DNA of 7,001 nucleotides. It comes from Candidatus Omnitrophota bacterium. GTDB lineage: Bacteria > Omnitrophota > Gorgyraeia > 2-01-FULL-45-10. The translations under genes were made by a program, and so were the position numbers. Positions 5,626-7,001 of this stretch are shown here, piece by piece; positions within the stretch are counted from its first letter, which is position 1, and each line of letters begins with the position of its first letter. The DNA lies in NCBI GenBank assembly GCA_030691985.1, contig JAUYDB010000055.1, forward strand, positions 1 through 7,001, written 5' to 3'. Below the pieces are notes generated by a model. It did no database searches, had not been told where the DNA came from, and was given only the letters and a program-made list of their open reading frames with translations.

Positions 5626-6902
5626 TCCGGATAGCGGGCGATGTCATCACTGTTGAGGCGCAGGATATCGGCTATTCCGAGATAGCCCAGGTCATGACCC
5701 ATCGCGGCGTATCGCTTGCCCAGGTGATCCGCCTTGACGGTGAACGCGTTTCGCTTCAGGTCTTTGCGGGAAGCCGCGGCGTCTCGACGGGAGACAAGGT
5801 GCGGTTCCTCGGCCATTCGATGCGGACCGCTTCCGGAGACGAGCTCCTGGGCCGCATATTCAACGGGAGCGGCCTGCCCCTCGATAAGGGCCCCGAGCTT
5901 TCCGACAACATGATAGATATAGGAGGGCCGCCGGTCAACCCCGTAAAGCGCATAATACCCAATAAGATGATCAGGACCGGAATACCGATGATAGACGTAT
6001 TTAACTCGCTCGTCGTCTCGCAGAAACTGCCGATATTTTCAATCGCCGGCGAACCGTATAACGAACTCCTCGCAAGGATAGCGATACAGGCGGAAGTCGA
6101 TGTCATAATCCTCGGAGGCATGGGGCTGAAATACGACGATTACCTGTTTTTCAGAGATACTCTGGAAGAGCACGGCGCGCTCTCGCGTTCAATCTTCTTT
6201 ATGCATACAGCGGCAGACCCCACCGTGGAATGTTTACTTGTGCCCGACATTGGCCTCGCGATCGCGGAACAGTTTGCGCTCGAAGGGAAGCGTGTCCTGG
6301 CCCTCCTGACCGACATGACAAACTTCTCTGACGCCCTGAAAGAGATAGCGATCACGATGGAACAGGTGCCCTCAAATCGCGGATACCCCGGGGACTTATA
6401 CAGCCAGCTTGCCGCCCGCTATGAAAAGGCGGTCGATTTCGATACCGCGGGTTCTATAACGATACTTGCGGCGACAACGATGCCCGGAGACGATGTGACG
6501 CATCCGGTTCCTGACAATACGGGATATATTACAGAAGGCCAATTCTACCTCAAAAACGGCGTCATAGAGCCATTCGGATCCTTAAGCCGGCTGAAACAGC
6601 AGGTGAACGGGAAGACGCGCGACGACCACAGGGTAATAATGGATACGATGATACAACTATTCGCCAGTTACCGGGAGACGCTGGAAAAACAGGCGATGGG
6701 GTTCAAGATGTCCGCGTGGGACAGCAAGCTTTTGAAATACGGAAAACTATTTGAACGGGAGATGATGTCCCTTGAGGTGAATATTCCGCTCGAAAAGGCG
6801 CTTGACCTCGGGTGGGAGATAATGGCCGATTGTTTTACGCCGGAAGAGACGGCCATAAAACGTTCCGTGATAGATAAGCATTGGCCTGAAAAAATAGTTT
6901 AG
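5601..6902 (+). CDS. atpB: V/A-type ATP synthase regulatory subunit B
   Basis: This is the non-catalytic nucleotide-binding partner of subunit A in the head. With the GTG start the protein is 433 aa, usual for the family. The N-terminal barrel (about 3-72, YTNIIRIAGDVITVEA) leads to GRIFNGSGLPLD (84-95) and RTGIPMIDVFNSLV (125-138). FSIAGEPYNELLARIA (146-161) stands where the catalytic subunit has its P-loop and lacks the GKT, as expected for B. LALLTDMTNFSDALKE (233-248), QVPSNRGYPGDLYS (255-268), DNTGYITEGQFYL (305-317) and GSLSRLKQ (326-333, Arg330 as candidate arginine finger) are characteristic. LEVNIPLEKALDLGW marks the C-terminal domain. The start lies 25 nt inside the subunit A gene in another frame, so A and B translation is probably coupled, fitting their equal 3:3 stoichiometry. 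Confidence 0.97.
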   Translation: MHKVYTNIIRIAGDVITVEAQDIGYSEIAQVMTHRGVSLAQVIRLDGERVSLQVFAGSRGVSTGDKVRFLGHSMRTASGDELLGRIFNGSGLPLDKGPELSDNMIDIGGPPVNPVKRIIPNKMIRTGIPMIDVFNSLVVSQKLPIFSIAGEPYNELLARIAIQAEVDVIILGGMGLKYDDYLFFRDTLEEHGALSRSIFFMHTAADPTVECLLVPDIGLAIAEQFALEGKRVLALLTDMTNFSDALKEIAITMEQVPSNRGYPGDLYSQLAARYEKAVDFDTAGSITILAATTMPGDDVTHPVPDNTGYITEGQFYLKNGVIEPFGSLSRLKQQVNGKTRDDHRVIMDTMIQLFASYRETLEKQAMGFKMSAWDSKLLKYGKLFEREMMSLEVNIPLEKALDLGWEIMADCFTPEETAIKRSVIDKHWPEKIV

Positions 6903-6904
6903 AA

Positions 6905-6952
6905 TCTAACCAGGTTAGATTCAGGCAATTTGACTTTTCTAACCTGGTTAGA
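6905..6952. repeat. Two inverted copies of a 15-nt interrupted palindrome
   Basis: TCTAACC-A-GGTTAGA (6905-6919) and TCTAACC-T-GGTTAGA (6938-6952) each have perfect 7-bp half-sites around one central base. They are exact reverse complements of each other over all 15 nt. The first copy extends to 9-bp half-sites (6903-6921). The centres (6912 and 6945) are 33 bp apart, about three helical turns, with an 18-nt spacer. The RNA could fold as two small hairpins or one long 15-bp stem. It fills the gap between B and D. No T-tract follows the long stem, so it is not a classical terminator. It may be a paired dimer-binding operator, an internal processing site or a dispersed repeat. Confidence 0.85.
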
Positions 6953-6955
6953 GTA

Positions 6956-6962
6956 GAGGTGA
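6956..6962 (+). promoter_or_regulatory. Ribosome-binding site for subunit D
   Basis: GAGGTGA (G6956 to A6962) matches the canonical anti-Shine-Dalgarno complement and lies 8 nt before ATG 6971. It starts 3 nt beyond the second palindrome copy, so a long stem over 6905-6952 could affect access to it. Confidence 0.7.
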
Positions 6963-6970
6963 GATCTGGG

Positions 6971-7001
6971 ATGGAAAAGATTAAACTAACAAAAGGCGAG
7001 C
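6971..7001 (+). CDS. atpD: V/A-type ATP synthase subunit D, N-terminal fragment (cut by window edge)
   Basis: The ten visible codons read MEKIKLTKGE, which fits the N-terminus of subunit D, the central rotor shaft inside the A3B3 head (family members begin with a similar K-L-T-K pattern). Position after A and B matches the usual bacterial order, and a strong ribosome-binding site precedes the ATG. Only the first ten residues are present, so the call rests on these and on gene order. The reading frame is open to the window end. Confidence 0.8.
   Translation, partial: MEKIKLTKGE

Noticed and set aside
6903..6952. Rho-independent terminator after subunit B
   Set aside because: The first palindrome is not followed directly by a T-run, and the short T-run at 6935-6938 lies before the second palindrome. 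The next operon gene follows at once with a strong ribosome-binding site.

Overview
The window is a bacterial chromosomal segment of roughly even GC content. Genes are tightly packed and all on the + strand. It carries a pyrimidine-synthesis block (pyrD-pyrF-pyrE) followed directly by a V/A-type ATPase operon (E, DUF2764 protein, A, B, start of D). The subunit order with a DUF2764 protein in the place of subunit C is the bacterial arrangement known from Chlamydiae, Spirochaetes, Bacteroidetes and several uncultured PVC-related phyla. The A and B proteins read most like the chlamydial type. My inference is an uncultured PVC-related or Omnitrophota-like anaerobe; this rests on gene order and protein style, not on a search.

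Layout: 1-327 has no secure gene. It holds a possible C-terminal tail of an upstream gene (to 116), two degenerate copies of a GC-rich hairpin element (93-120 and 249-278), an AT-rich stretch with a 14-nt direct repeat spaced 30 bp, and a weak promoter candidate. pyrD (328-1242), pyrF (1235-1966) and pyrE (1963-2532) overlap one another by 8 and 4 nt. V-ATPase subunit E (2543-3148) begins only 10 nt after pyrE, so the two blocks are probably one transcript. A 138-nt gap follows, nearly filled by a large imperfect hairpin built of TAGCG-containing heptamers (3152-3264). Then come the DUF2764 gene (3287-3817, TTG start), subunit A (3814-5625), subunit B (5601-6902, GTG start), a gap with two copies of a 15-nt interrupted palindrome (6905-6952), and the first codons of subunit D (6971 to the window edge).

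Function: PyrD, PyrE and PyrF carry out the last three steps from dihydroorotate to UMP. The ATPase genes encode the peripheral stalk (E), the catalytic/regulatory A3B3 head, a probable subunit C stand-in (DUF2764) and the rotor shaft (D). The membrane subunits I and K expected downstream are outside the window, so neither the coupling ion (H+ or Na+) nor the direction of operation can be read here.

The genes belong to known families. The most unusual material is non-coding: the heptamer hairpin between E and DUF2764, the doubled palindrome between B and D, and the repeated GC-rich hairpin upstream of pyrD. None matches an element I can name.
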